In this document: in pieces, positions 36,182 through 48,588 of the stretch
Numbering within the stretch: position 1 is the stretch's first letter
How the letters are laid out: every line of letters begins with the position of its first letter
Source: Hydrangea macrophylla
Lineage: Eukaryota > Streptophyta > Magnoliopsida > Cornales > Hydrangeaceae
Assembly (NCBI GenBank): GCA_033977485.1
Contig: CM066983.1
Span: forward strand, 109,707,580 to 109,771,579
Reading direction: 5' to 3'
Length of the DNA: 64,000 nucleotides
Translations under genes and position numbers: made by a program
Notes under the pieces: generated by a model
What the model was told of the DNA's origin: nothing
Databases searched by the model: none
The model's input: only the letters and a program-made list of their open reading frames with translations

Positions 36182-36184
36182 AAT

Positions 36185-36871
36185 GCTTGCTGGATTTTTA
36201 AGTTTTTGCCGAGGAAATGTGAAGGTATCATTTACAACTATAGTGTGATAAACGCATAAGAGATTTAGGCGAAAACTCCCGGAAAGATGGAATTTCACTG
36301 TACGGTCTAGTAAATTTGTAGTTAATATTTATGTTTGGTCTAGTAAAGTTTTATTTAATATTCATTTACAGATGATCTTTTCTCCAATCAAAAATCTTAC
36401 TTGTTCTTAATTTTAAAGTAAAATGACATCTGATAATTTAATGATAGCTCTTTACTGCAATTCAATTTAAGAAAGTATATTATAGTTAAAAAAAAAATTA
36501 GTATTTTCTGTTGCTTAAATGAAAGAGTAACTTTTAACCTCTATGACCAACAAATTTTTTTTTTTTTTTTGAAAAAAAGTAACCAAATATGTGAAAAATG
36601 GAAAAATAGAATAAAATAAAATTAAACCACAGAAAGAAAGAGAATGCATAAAACATTTATTTCCAAAAAAAAAAAAAAAAATTTGCATAAAACATTTATA
36701 TCACCAAACCCAAAACTAAAAGAGTTTTATCAAATAGGTCAACATTCTATACGAGGGGTGGTGCAAAAGGGTGGGGTCATTAATCATTGAAAGTGAAATA
36801 TATCAAAAACTAGTGTAATGGGGCGGCAAATCTAAGTGTTTAATTATTTGTCTCTCGATTTCAGAACTCCC
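36185..36871. other. PIP2 upstream region
   Basis: AT-rich 5' flank of the aquaporin gene. No insertion with clear ends in the last 680 bp. Poly-A/T runs at 36555-36575 and 36666-36680. Confidence 0.5.
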
Positions 36872-36880
36872 CAATAAATA
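36872..36880 (+). promoter_or_regulatory. Predicted TATA-like box of PIP2
   Basis: CAATAAATA about 110 bp before the ATG, followed by a pyrimidine-rich leader with a (CT)n tract at about 36929-36944. Prediction only. Confidence 0.4.
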
Positions 36881-36984
36881 CCCACCTCATCTCTCAATAC
36901 CTCTTCACACCACAACATTGATCAACACTCTCTCTCTCTCTCTCCTCACTCTTACTCTCACATAAAGAGACATATCATATAGCC

Positions 36985-38960
<1,976 letters not shown>

Positions 38961-39365
38961 TTTGGATGTTTGAGGAATTAATGCAAACTCGTATGGAGAA
39001 AAGTTGTAAATAATTGGCGACTGAGAGGGTGTCAATTTGTGTTAGCTTTGTGGTCTTTTGCACTTGTTTTCACTAGTGTGTGCCCAAATGGCAAATGTTG
39101 TGTTATCTTCTCCTCTGTTTTTCCTCTGTTTTTCCTCCTTTTCCTTTGTTTGGTGTTAGTGATAATGGGGTCTCAAGAATTTGAATAATATTTATCAGCA
39201 AGTGCTTTTTATGTTGTCGCAATCAACTCTTATTAAAAGGAGTACTTTTTTTTTTTTTTTTGCTAAAGAATTAAAAGGAGTACTTCATTAATGGGCGGTG
39301 CCCCTTTTTGATTTATATACTCTACTACATAACAAACAATGAGTATCCGTTTGGTTTATTTATTA
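38961..39365. other. PIP2 3' region
   Basis: Probable 3' UTR to about 39190, then AT-rich spacer with a poly-T run (39247-39261). Nothing else recognised. Confidence 0.5.
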
Positions 39366-39546
39366 GGGTAATTTTTGGGACATAACTTTTATACAATTTT
39401 CGTACAACCTTTTTAAAAGATGTGTCTATCTCTCTTCTGTGTCACTGTGGGGTCTAGTGACATCACAAGAGAGAGATAGACACATCTTTCATCTTTTAAA
39501 AAGGTTGTACGAAAATTGTATCAAAGTTGTGTCCCAAAAATTACTC
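39366..39546. mobile_element. Hairpin MITE, GAGTAAT/GGGTAAT family, exact 9-bp TSD
   Basis: GGGTAATTTTTGGGACATAAC at the left, GTTGTGTCCCAAAAATTACTC at the right, flanked by exact 9-bp copies TATTTATTA (39357-39365, 39547-39555). It lies about 400 bp past the PIP2 stop codon. Confidence 0.9.
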
Positions 39547-39555
39547 TATTTATTA

Positions 39556-40116
39556 TTGAATTATTATTTCAGTAATTACTTTGTTAGGAATCTAAAGTCC
39601 AACAGAGTGTTTGGTTCACCCGTAGAATCATAACTAGATTTGATTCTAACATATGGTTGGAGCAAGAAAAATGAATAGAAATATTGCAATATACTTAGAT
39701 TATCCTTCAAGTCTAAAATAAATAATGAAGTCAAATTCAAATTGTCATATCTCTAAAATTGGAGGGTGATTAAGAAAATACTAGCTTCAGACTAAAAGTA
39801 TACTTGACATATTATAAAAAATGAAATAAAAAATAAATAAATAAATAAAAAAAGAGAGAAAAAAAAAAGAAAAAGATAAATATGAGATGACTCAATAATT
39901 TTATATGCATTTAGACATTCTTGAATAATAATACATGTTTAATTGATAAAATTTGAGAATACCACCCCCCACATGGGTTACTCATAATCGTAGGGTGGAA
40001 TCAAAATTCACCCTAGCAACGAAAAAAAAAAACCACCCAAGCATATGCTCTATGGTAGCCTTGGGCTATTGGGGTTGCAATATTATTAGGGTTTTACAAC
40101 TTAGAGCCTCTTAGTA
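39556..40116. other. AT-rich spacer before G3
   Basis: No gene or complete element recognised; A-rich runs at about 39820-39880. Confidence 0.5.
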
Positions 40117-40786
40117 TATTTTGTAATAACTTGCATTTGCATTTAATTTTAATTTGACATTATCATATTTAATCTGTATTTCTAGTCTTATTTAGTTTCT
40201 ATTTTCCATGTGTTAAACTTTAAATTCTTGTTTCAATTGCTATTAAAATTATTGTTGGGGTCAAAACTGCAATTTCTGTAAATTTAGCAATACCTGTGTT
40301 GGATTTCAAATCTGTATTCCAAAGACGGTGGAAATATTTCCTTTTGACTCAAACAGTATTTTTATAAAACCAGAAAACCATTTCTTACGTTAAAATAAAT
40401 CTTCTGTATTTTTGTGACGAACACTGCGCCACGAAAATACCAGTTTATGTTTAAAACTGTCCACGCTGTGTTGAACTTCCACAGATTTTGGAAGCGACTG
40501 ATTGGACAATTGCTTTATTTCTAATTATGGAAACTCATCATTGGATAAGGCCTTGTTTGGATATTACATTTGGGCATGTGTGTTTGTTGTGCCAAAAGCT
40601 AAATTTCCAAACACTTACAATTTGGCCCCTACACACCTATGTGGCTCTTGGATTAACTGTGTAGTTATATAATCTGTGTATGTGAATATCACATACGTAT
40701 GTATAGTTGTGTATATTGTAATTAGGAAAATCAAAACCATTTTGTTGAGTATATTAGAAAGTTCTTGGCCCCCAAGTTTTGATCTC

Positions 40787-40797
40787 TATATATATAT
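40787..40797 (+). promoter_or_regulatory. Predicted G3 LTR TATA box
   Basis: A TATATATATATT-like run followed by CACATACTCTCTCAAACACAC, typical of a plant LTR start-site region. The same arrangement lies at about 49254 in the 3' LTR. If right, the CpG-rich array is transcribed leader. Confidence 0.5.
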
Positions 40798-41427
40798 TCA
40801 CATACTCTCTCAAACACACACATCTGCACATTCTCACAATCACACAGAAAGCTTGAGAGAGAACACAGAGAGTAATACAGATTTTATAGAGAGAGAAGCA
40901 CATCACCATAGCTTTCAAGCTTGCAATTGGATTCTTATTTAGTCTTTCTTTCTCAACAATTACTTCACCTCTTAATCACAGTGAGTATTACTAACTCACT
41001 AAGAATGTAATTACATGTTTAGTTACTGTGTATTTGCTTAATGTTGTAAAACACCATGGTTGATTTCATGTATGAATTTCATAGCTTGAAATCAAGATTT
41101 TCAAAACTTAATCTAAATTCGTTTTCAGAGTTGAATATCAAAGATTATAGTATATAGAGTATATAGTTCAAGTTATAGAGCCTAATTTGTTCATACCACA
41201 AAGTATATTGAAAATGAAGTTTTGTCATCTTTTAAAATTTCATGAAATGTGAGAGCTATAGATTGAATCATGTTAAATTGGTTATGGATTCTTAATCCTT
41301 GTTGAAAAACAAAGAGAATCATATATTATAAGGCCTAATTACTCTCAAAATTGAAAATGGGTCAAAATGGACCCTTAAAACTGAAACAGAGCAGTTTCTG
41401 CGAAGAAGAAGAAGCCTCAGAAAAAAC

Positions 41428-41678
41428 TCGCGCGAAGATCGCGCGAGCGATCCTCGTTTCCCCAGGCAGACAGAAGAGTTTATATATATGAAATGAAATT
41501 TAGGCAGGTCGCGCGAGCGAAGGTCGCGCGAGGGACCTTTCGCGCGAGCGATCCGCGCGCGCGACCTTGGCTTTTTCAGGCAGACAGAAATGTTTATATA
41601 TAAAAAGGAAAAGAGGCAGATCGCGCGAGCGGCCCGCGCGAGCAACCTTTCGCGCAAGCGCCCCGCGCGCGCGATCTG
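41428..41678 (+). repeat. CpG-rich GCGCGAGCG array, 5' LTR
   Basis: Three clusters of TCGCGCGAGCG/CCGCGCGCGCGA words, spaced by near-identical AT-rich stretches containing CAGGCAGACAGAA and GTTTATATATA, so a larger repeat of about 100 bp is superimposed. The 3' LTR array is longer. Confidence 0.88.
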
Positions 41679-42092
41679 CCAGTTTGTGGTTTTTGTTTGT
41701 TTTGGGTTAAGGGACTGTTTGGTTCAATTTTTAAGTATTGTTAAGGTTCTGTTTGGAAATTTTATTAATACAAAATGCTATTAGTTATGTTTGAAATGAT
41801 TAAGGTAATGAATTACAAGTTATCAATCCCCGTACGTGCGTTATTCCTTTAATTCAGCGATTTACTTTATGTTTAAGTCCATGTCATTCATATGGAGTCA
41901 GCGGTACATGCATGTGGGTGTCAGTTAGTGTGGAAAAGAGTAATGGTAGTGTGGAAAGAGTATGAGATTGAGATTGAGATTGTGTTTGTGTTTGAGATTG
42001 AGATTGCGGTTGTGGTTGTGGTTGAGATTGCGGTTGTGGTTGTGGTTGAGATTGCGGTGAGGGTATCTTTGAAATACGACGGTGGCAAATTT

Positions 42093-42352
42093 GGACACTC
42101 ACTGACGCCCATGGAAGCGTTAAAGTGTGTGATGTCGAACTTGGACACTCACTGGCACCCATGGTAGTGCTAAAGTGTGGCCTACGGACACTCCCTGATA
42201 CCCGAGTCTGGATACTGCGTGAGGTTGCTCCGGTATTTGCATGGCGGTTTAGGTATTCAAAGTGTAAGGCAATGGACACTCCCTGGTACCCCGGACCAAA
42301 GTGTGAGGCAAACTGGACACTCCCTGGCGCCCCGTTGCTAAAGTGTGGCTAT
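42093..42352 (+). repeat. GGACACTC tandem array, 5' LTR
   Basis: Five degenerate units, each with GGACACTC(A/C)CTG then ACCC or GCCC and, in most, AAAGTGTG, at a spacing of about 40-100 bp. The 3' LTR has the same array at about 50622-50855. Confidence 0.8.
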
Positions 42353-43040
42353 CTTAGTGTTTCAAAGATACCAGGAGTAAGATAGTGGGTATTTGTGTCT
42401 GTCGAGAGAAAAGAGTCGGCAAGATGAGTGTGGTGCATTGTCTCATACACGAACATCTGTTTTTATGAATTAACGACTTTTAATATATTCCTTGTTGGTT
42501 TATAAATTAAATTCTCTCTATGGTCAAATTATTGATTTTACAAATTGAAAATGGGTAAAGGTAAATGAGTATGTTTTACATTTAAAGTTATGTTTTTAAT
42601 ACTCACCAGCTTCTTGAAGCTGACGACGTTGATGCGTCATGGACATTCGTGTTCAGGCTTTTCAGGTTATGATCAGGAAGGGCCTTATGACTACGCTAAC
42701 TGAGAATGACTGCCTTTGGAATGAGAAAACTGTTTATTGATTATATGCTTTAAGTTATATGTTTTAAGTTTTAAACCGTTTGTTTTGTAAGGATGACTGT
42801 AATAGACACTAAGTTATTGTTTTATTTTAAGGCGGTCTGTGCCTTTAGATGACCCCGTGCTGTAATATGTAATAAGTTAGAAAAATTTTATAAGCATTGA
42901 TTGCTCTGCTCTAATTATTGTTTATTGTTGTTCGACGTTTGGGACGGAATCGATCCTTCAAACTGTCGCGACCTACGGGTCCATAAAGGAAATTAAACGC
43001 TTTCCTTATTTATGCTACGTCGGGGCGTGACAGGATTTAG

Positions 43041-43058
43041 TGGTATCAAAGCCAGGTT
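43041..43058 (+). other. G3 primer-binding site
   Basis: TGGTATCAAAGCCAGGTT, differing from the G1 site (TGGTATCAGAGCCAGGTT) at one base. It lies 8 nt after the LTR. Confidence 0.85.
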
Positions 43059-43225
43059 ATTATTTATCTCAAGATAGTTTAGCCAGGTTAGGGTTTACCA
43101 GTATAGACCCGATTCCACATTCCATTAACTGTTACACACCCGATGATACGACAGGGAGGATAGAGTCTAGAACCCAAACGCCTAAGATTATCTTTGTCCT
43201 GATTTAAGTTAGTACTTTTTCCGGT

Positions 43226-43775
43226 ATGGATCCAGCTCAGCCCCTGTTTGTACCTGATGCTTTTGGAGGGGCATTGGGTTACTGTGGGAGCGATAGTGCC
43301 GGCTTCGGCGACCCTTTATTTCACTGATGTTGGGCAGCGTGCAGCTACTACCGTCGAGTTAGACCTCTGGCATCAGATTCACATATTAGGACTGGTCGAC
43401 CTGTCCCGTGCTCGCCTCGAGATTCTTTACTTTATAGAGATCCAACGTTTAGTGCTCGTTGAGATGGTTCGCTTGGTTAACAGCGATGCCTTCTATTTTC
43501 CTCTCGAGGTTCAGGTTGTGCAGGCCCACCTTGCACAGCTGGAGGTGCCTCCACCAGTCGTCCCCGCTGTTGAGGATGACGGTGACGTTGACGTTGTGTT
43601 CGCTCCTATTTCCGAGGACACCGAGGAGGATGGCTTAGGATGGGACGACTTTGCAGTCGACCTTGAGAAGGCACTTGCACTTGAGCCAGCCTTGCCTGAG
43701 GCAGATGCCCCTGGACCTGCTTCATTGATGACCTCTCATAGCTGTAACTTTGGGGCAGGCCCCTCTCATGTTTAG
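43226..43775 (+). CDS. Extra open frame between primer site and gag in G3
   Basis: An ATG at 43226 (MDPAQPLFVPDAF) opens a 33-codon frame. An overlapping frame from 43248 runs 175 codons to a stop at 43773-43775. A single early frameshift may have split one original protein of about 180 residues; I infer this from the overlap and the absence of stops. The long frame has a hydrophobic, helix-like first half (LVDLSRARLEILYFIEIQRL), then PPPVVPAVEDDGDVDV and an acidic C-terminal third. There are no cysteine knuckles or membrane segments. I do not recognise the family. G1, of the same family, has only about 170 bp between its LTR and gag, and G2 about 200 bp, so this region is specific to G3. Confidence 0.5.
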
Positions 43776-44124
43776 CGTTTTCATCAGGCCGACTCGCTTG
43801 ATCTATTGATGGCTACCTACGGCAATGACTGATCGTTTAGATATCGCCTTGTATATATTGACTGTTTTGACTATTAGCTCTATCTCTTTTTGCAACTGTA
43901 ATTACATGCATTAGAGCGTAGGGCAATGATCCCATTTTTGTAACATTAACTCTTGCATGCGTCCTAACCCATACAGATAGGGTAGGCATTGATCTGACCA
44001 TACATGCTTTTTGTATCAACTTGACAAGAAGTTATATATATAATATACTCTTTTGGATATTGTCGTCATTTGAATTGCTTCATAGTACTGTTGCATGCAT
44101 GTTTCTCATTCTACTATCACTATC

Positions 44125-45108
44125 ATGTATAGAATGGCTGGAGGACTAAGAAGGAACAGGAACTTGATCGAGGGAGCACCTGAGGCCGCCGATCCCACAG
44201 GAATATTTGAAGCTTTCATTAGACGTCTCGAAAGGGTTAGTAATCAGAATGACAACCGACGAGACCGTCAAATTGGAGACAAATTGCTGGAGAGATTCCG
44301 TGCACTAAGGCCCGAGCAGTTTGCGGGTACAGCAGAACCCTGGAAGGCCGAGCAATGGTTAAGACAGATGGACCGTATGTTCGAGGCTGTCCAGTGCAAT
44401 GAGATGGATAAGAGGAGGTTGGCTACGTTTCAGTTGACCGATGCTGCCGCAGATTGGTGGGATTCGGTCATAGCTACTATCGGGAATGGAGCTGCAATGG
44501 GAATGACGTGGACTGCGTTCAAGGGGAGATTTCTGGAAAAGTACTTCCCGACTACGGAGAGGCACAGAAGAGAGAAGGAATTCATGGATCTGACGCAAGG
44601 AACCAAGTCGGTGCAAGAGTACACCACACAGTTTGAGAGACTGTCTCGGTTTGCTCCACACCTGGTTGATACTGAGGAGAAGAAGATCCGTAAGTATAAC
44701 CAAGGGCTGACACCGCAGATTCGTCGCTTGACTCTCGGCCACCTAGATAAATCGTTTGAAGGACTTGTTGGTTTAGCTACCGATCTGGAAGAGGACGCTC
44801 GAGTGAGCCGAAAACAATTTGATTTCCGACCACCTCAGAGGGGTAATTTTGGGAATAGACCACCAATGAATCGTACCCAAGGACAGAAGAGGAATTTTAA
44901 TGGGAGCAAGAAGACCCAGGCTATTACCTATCCGACTCAACCCCGAGTAGGAGAAGGAAGTAGTAGTGGAAAGTGCTTCAACTGTGGCAACCCTGGTCAT
45001 CTGGCTCGAGATTGCAAGGCACCAAGGCGTGCTGCTCAGCAAGGAATAGTCTGCTTCAACTGTGGTGAACCAGGTCACATCAGTAGGTTCTGCACTGCTC
45101 CTAAGTAG
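44125..45108 (+). pseudogene. G3 gag, ended by a TAG before protease
   Basis: The frame is open from ATG 44095; comparison with G1 favours an ATG at 44125 or 44134 (MYRMAGG). Capsid-like gag domain ([19 protein letters not shown] to the residues around [12 protein letters not shown]), then two CCHC knuckles, [14 protein letters not shown] (from 44974) and [18 protein letters not shown] at 45106-45108 ends it; the same frame continues as protease with no shift. G1 has no stop at this place, so this is more likely a mutation than a programmed readthrough stop. Confidence 0.85.
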
Positions 45109-48100
45109 GTGACTTATGGTCAACAGGGTCAGACTCGCTTAAATGTTGTTATCCCTTATGCCGCTGGATATGATGGGACTGTGTACGAAGAAGGAGATTA
45201 TGGAGAAGCTCAACCTGATCAGCAAGCAGTGGAAGGTACATTGACTCTGTTTAACTCTCATGTTAAAGTGTTATTTGATATGGGTGCTGCTCTATCATTC
45301 ATATCTGTTAATACAATTCGGAGATTGGGTATCTTACCTCATCGCTTAGAGAAAGCTTTGAAGGCTACATCACCATTAGGAGCCGCAGTCAGATTAGGAC
45401 ACGTGTGCAAGGATTGTCCTTTACGGCTGGGAGACCGTGAAATCCCTACAAGGTTGATTGTCCTATCGATGAAAGAGTTCGACATAATCCTAGGGATGGA
45501 TTGGCTCTCACAGAATCAAGTGAAGTTGGATTGTGCGAGGAAAAAAATTACATTCCCCGACAATGAGAATCAATCATTCGATTTTCAATGTAACCCTTCG
45601 GGAGATATGTTCCTCACGAGATGTTTAGCCAACATCGAAGTCGTCAGTACAGAGGTGACAACTTCATCTATACCTGTAGTCAAGGACTTCGAAGAAGTAT
45701 TTCAAGTCGTTTCTGGTTTGCCGCCCGAGAGAAGTATAGAGTTCTGTACCGATCACCAAGGTTCCCTACAGAATGGCCCCCACAGAACTATTGGAATTGA
45801 AGGAACAAGTTCAAGAGCTCGAGAACCTAGGTTTTGTACGTCCAAGTACATCGCCTTGGGGAGCACCGGTGTTATTTGTGAAGAAGAAGGACGGGACGCT
45901 CAAGCTGTGTATCGACTACAGAGAATTAAACCGCGTGACTATCAAGAACAAGTATCCCTTACCTCGGATTAATGATTTGTTTGATCAACTACAAGGCGCT
46001 ACGATATTTTCCAAGATAGACCTAAGGTCGGGATATCATCAGTTGAGGGTACGAAAGGAAGACATACCTAAGACTGCTTTCAGAACCCGATATGGTCATT
46101 ATGAATTTCTGGTGATGCCGTTTGGAATGACGAATGCCCCGGCAGTGTTTATGGATCTGATGAACAGAGTGTTCAAGCCTTATTTGGATCAGTTTGTCAT
46201 CGTCTTTATAGATGATATTTTGATCTATTCTAAGTCATGAGAAGAACACGAGCAACATCTACGGATTGCGATGCAGACGCTTAAGGATCACCAGTTGTAT
46301 GCCAAGTTCAGTAAGTGTGAGTTCTGGTTGCAAGAAGTGAAATTTTTGGGACACAAGGTGTCATCTCAAGGAATTTCAGTGGATTCGTCCAAGACCGATG
46401 CTGTGTCAAACTGGGTTAGACCGAGCAACCCTACAGAAGTTCGGAGTTTTCTTGGACTCGCAGGCTATTATCGGAGATTTGTTGAAGGTTTTTCCAAGAT
46501 AGCAGCACCTTTGACTGGGTTGACGAAGAAGAATTTGAAGTTCGAGTGGACAGAGAAGCATGAACGCGCCTTTCTAGAGTTGAAAGAGAGACTCACTACC
46601 GCGCCGGTACTAGCAATACCCAAGCCTGATGAAAAGTTCACTATCTTTAGTGACGCGTCATATCAAGGACTGGGGTGTGTACTTATGCAAGATGGCAGAG
46701 TTATTGCCTATGGATCTAGACAGCTGAAGCCGAATGAGTTAAACTATCCCATTCATGATTTGGAGTTGGCGGCAGTGGTATTTGCACTCAAGATTTGGAG
46801 ACACTATCTCTACGGTGAGAAGTTTGATTTGTTCTCCGATCACAAGAGCCTGAAATACTTGTTCACACAGAAATAGTTGAACATGAGGCAGCGCAGATGG
46901 ATGGAGTTGATCAAAGATTACGACTTCGCATTGGAATACCACCCGGGTAAAGCCAATGTGCTCGCCGATACTTTGAGTCGACAGACTCGTGAGACGATCG
47001 CCACCTTAATGGTTAGAGAATGGCGAGCATTGGAGACGTTGGCGGAGTTCGATGTACAGAGTGCTGAATTAGGAGGACAACTTTTTGGATGTCTTATCCT
47101 ACAGCCTGTTCTTATCGACCGCATTATTGGAGCTCAGAAAGAAGATGAGAAGTTTCAAGCATGGTTTGCGAAGATGTCAGAGAAAGACCCGACGGAATGG
47201 AAGGTGGGAGTCGATGGAGGATATCGGTGCAGAGAGAGATTATGTGTGCCAGATTATGGTGAGCTAAGGAAGGATATTCTGGAAGAAGCACATAAGTCAA
47301 GGTATACAGTTCACCCGGGAGGAACAAAAATGTACAAGGATTTGAAGAGAAATTTCTGGTGGGAAGGTATGAAGAAGGACGTGGCCGAATTTGTATCCAA
47401 GTGCTTGACATGTCAGCAAGTCAAAGCTGAACATCAGAGACCCTCGGGACTGTTGCAACCGCTACCTATTCCTGGTTGGAAGTGGGAGCACATCACGATG
47501 GATTTTGTAGTAGGATTGCCTCGATCGCAGCAGAATCATGACGCTATTTGGGTAATAGTGGATCGATTGACAAAATCGGCACACTTCATTGCTTATAGTA
47601 TGACATACCCGGTGGAAAAGATGAGCCGGATGTACATACAACAAGTTGTGCGACTTCACGGTGCACCTGTGTCGATTGTGTCAGATCGTGACGCACGTTT
47701 TACTTCTGGATTTTGGGAAAGTCTGCAAGAAGCTATGGGAACCTCGTTCAAGATGAGCACTGCCTTTCACCCTCAGACAGACGGGCAGACTGAACGGGTG
47801 AATCAGATCATGGAAGATATGCTCAGGGCTTGTGTGATCGATTTGAGGAATCTTGAGAGACACACTTGCCGTTGGTTGAATTTGCCTAAAACAACAGTTA
47901 TCACACGAGTATCGATATGGCTCCGTTCGAAGCATTGTACGGACGACCATGTCGTTCTCCGTTGTGTTGGGAAGAGGTGGGAGATACAGAGTTGTTGGGA
48001 CCAGATTTGGTTAGAGAAACCAACGAGAAGATTTCCTTGGTCAAGGAAATGATGAGAACCGCTCAGAGCCGATATAAGAGTTATGCCGATCGACGCCAGA

Positions 48101-48543
48101 AGGATTTGGAATTCAGTATTGGAGATCACGTGCTTCTTAAGGTTTCACCGACCCGAGGAGTAGTACGTTTTGGTCTCAGGAGAGGGAAGTTAGCTCCGTG
48201 TTTCATTGGACCGTTTGAGATTTTGGATCGTGTCGGGAATGTAGCTTATCGACTGGCGCTACCACCAAAGATGTCTGGGGTTCACAATGTGTTCCATGTG
48301 AGTATGCTGAGGAAGTACATACGAGACCCCTCGCACGTGGTTAGTTATGACGATATTGAGACGAGTCATAACGTTTCTTACAAGGAGAGACCTGTGAAGA
48401 TTTTAGATCAGAGTATCAAGAAGCTGAGGAATAAGGATATCCCATTGGTGAAAGTTCAGTGGAATCACCATGACGAGAATAAAGCATCGTGGGAAGTTGA
48501 AGCAGATATGAGGAAGAAGTACCCGGAGTTATTTCATGACTAG
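45109..48543 (+). pseudogene. G3 pol relic (protease, RT, RNase H, integrase, chromodomain)
   Basis: Protease region with FDMGAALSF near 45276, where G1 has FDTGATHSF and G2 has LDSGSTHSF, so the catalytic D-T/S-G triplet has become D-M-G. A small deletion near 45750 shifts frame. RT and RNase H follow from 45773 (FIDD near 46208), with in-frame stops at 46238-46240 (TGA) and 46874-46876 (TAG). The integrase zinc region and DDE motifs ([16 protein letters not shown]) are intact to about 47840, where an indel shifts frame. The last part (47917-48543) holds the GPFEIL module and a chromodomain-like end (ASWEVEADM, KYPELFHD). No complete enzyme set can be made. Confidence 0.93.
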
Positions 48544-48588
48544 TTAGTCTTGATTTCGGGGACGAAATCCTGTTTAAGGAAGGAATGA

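Larger units (their letters stand above)
40122..43032 (+). repeat. G3 5' LTR (2911 bp)
   Basis: TGTAATAACTTGCATTTGC to CTACGTCGGGGCGTGACA. From left: a TATA-like site (40787), a CpG-rich GCGCGAGCG array (41428-41678), a GAGATTG/GGTTGTGGTTGT hexamer tract (about 41966-42058) and a GGACACTC tandem array (42093-42352). Confidence 0.95.

Noticed and set aside
42093..42352. Regularly spaced repeats resembling a CRISPR array
   Set aside because: The repeats are degenerate, the spacers are unequal and related to each other, there are no cas genes, and they lie inside a plant LTR.
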